From positions 1 through 5,004 of the forward strand of contig JAHFEI010000172.1 in the NCBI GenBank assembly GCA_023248615.1: a stretch of DNA of 5,004 bases, in the 5' to 3' direction. Source of the DNA: Nitrospinales bacterium (GTDB lineage Bacteria; Nitrospinota_A; UBA7883; JACRGQ01). The notes under the pieces were generated by a model. The model was not told the DNA's origin. It saw only the letters and a program-made list of their open reading frames with translations, and did not search any database. The stretch's first letter is position 1. Each line of letters begins with the position of its first letter. This document shows, piece by piece, positions 4,760-5,004 of the stretch. Both the position numbers and the translations under genes were made by a program.

Positions 4760-5004
4760 CTACGCTCCGCGTTCGAGGGCGCGGTACTGGATAGCTTCCG
4801 CCACATGTTCCGTGGCGATATCGGCGGCGCCGGCAAGGTCGGCTATCGTTCGCGCCACTTTCAGCGTGCGTGTGTAGGCGCGGGCGGAAAGCCCAAGCCG
4901 CTCCATCGCCATCTTCAGCAGTTTTTCCGATTCCGCGCCGATGCGGCAGTGCGATTTTATCTGCCGCGAACCCATCTCCGAGTTGCGGAAAATTTTGTTT
5001 TTGG
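4760..5004 (-). CDS. YifB/ComM-family Mg-chelatase-like AAA+ ATPase, C-terminal end (partial)
   Basis: The minus-strand frame is open from the right edge to TAG at 4762-4760 and gives the last 80 or so residues of the protein. The sequence is the family's C-terminal Mg_chelatase_C region: KIFRNSEMGSRQIKSHCRI, then LGLSARAYTRTLKVARTIADL and a closing EHVAEAIQYRALERG. The SARAYxRxLKVARTIADL stretch and the AEAIQYR motif are hallmarks of YifB/ComM proteins. In naturally competent bacteria ComM is a hexameric helicase that promotes branch migration when incoming DNA recombines with the chromosome; in many other bacteria its role is unknown. The Walker motifs and the Lon-like N-terminal domain would lie outside the window. 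The internal ATG at 4975 is not the start, because the family sequence continues upstream of it. The gene converges on the pseudopilin gene with 76 bp between stops. Confidence 0.93.
   Translation of the reverse strand, partial: KNKIFRNSEMGSRQIKSHCRIGAESEKLLKMAMERLGLSARAYTRTLKVARTIADLAGAADIATEHVAEAIQYRALERGA

Overview
The window looks like chromosomal DNA of a Gram-negative (diderm) bacterium. It has a type II secretion pseudopilin, a transmembrane chemoreceptor, a YifB/ComM-type ATPase and a CCA-encoding tRNA-Leu, in mostly GC-rich DNA (a sampled stretch of the chemoreceptor gene is about 67% G+C). The chemoreceptor, whose HAMP region is very short, and the lone gspG-like gene would fit a deltaproteobacterial, Nitrospirota or Nitrospinota-like lineage, but this is an inference and nothing here fixes the taxon.

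Left part (1-1859) is an accessory insertion. An unrecognised + strand gene enters from the left edge and ends at 178. Its last 117 bp (62-178) are repeated almost perfectly (116/117) at 1743-1859, as a headless gene tail. Between the copies lies a minus-strand cassette: a Panacea-domain (DUF4065) antitoxin-like gene (1354-917), a partner toxin-like gene (913-431), and a small basic ORF (434-300) whose ATG overlaps the partner's stop as ATGA. The partner gene has an in-frame TGA at 523-521, exactly where its family usually has a glycine. The frame then stays open for 29 more codons and encodes the family's LWxDPxH-like C-terminus, so the gene reads as a nonsense-interrupted toxin. The two large cassette genes are AT-richer (38-43% G+C in sampled lines) than the surroundings. 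The region upstream of the antitoxin (1355-1742) has no gene, but has three copies of ACGATAT near a candidate promoter and a set of inverted repeats, two of them interleaved.

Middle part (1924-2174) holds a minus-strand tRNA-Leu(UAA) with its own -10-like element and T-tract, then terminator-like hairpins behind the chemoreceptor gene. The tRNA 3' end lies 69 bp from the right-hand repeat, so the cassette sits beside a classic type of integration hot spot.

Right part (2174-5004) is ordinary backbone: a complete methyl-accepting chemotaxis protein (minus), a divergently oriented complete GspG-like major pseudopilin (plus), and the 3' end of a YifB/ComM-family Mg-chelatase-like ATPase (minus) that runs off the right edge.

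The main result is the repeat-flanked Panacea toxin-antitoxin-like island with an apparently disarmed toxin. These genes probably do not cooperate with the backbone genes, which are each separately transcribed.
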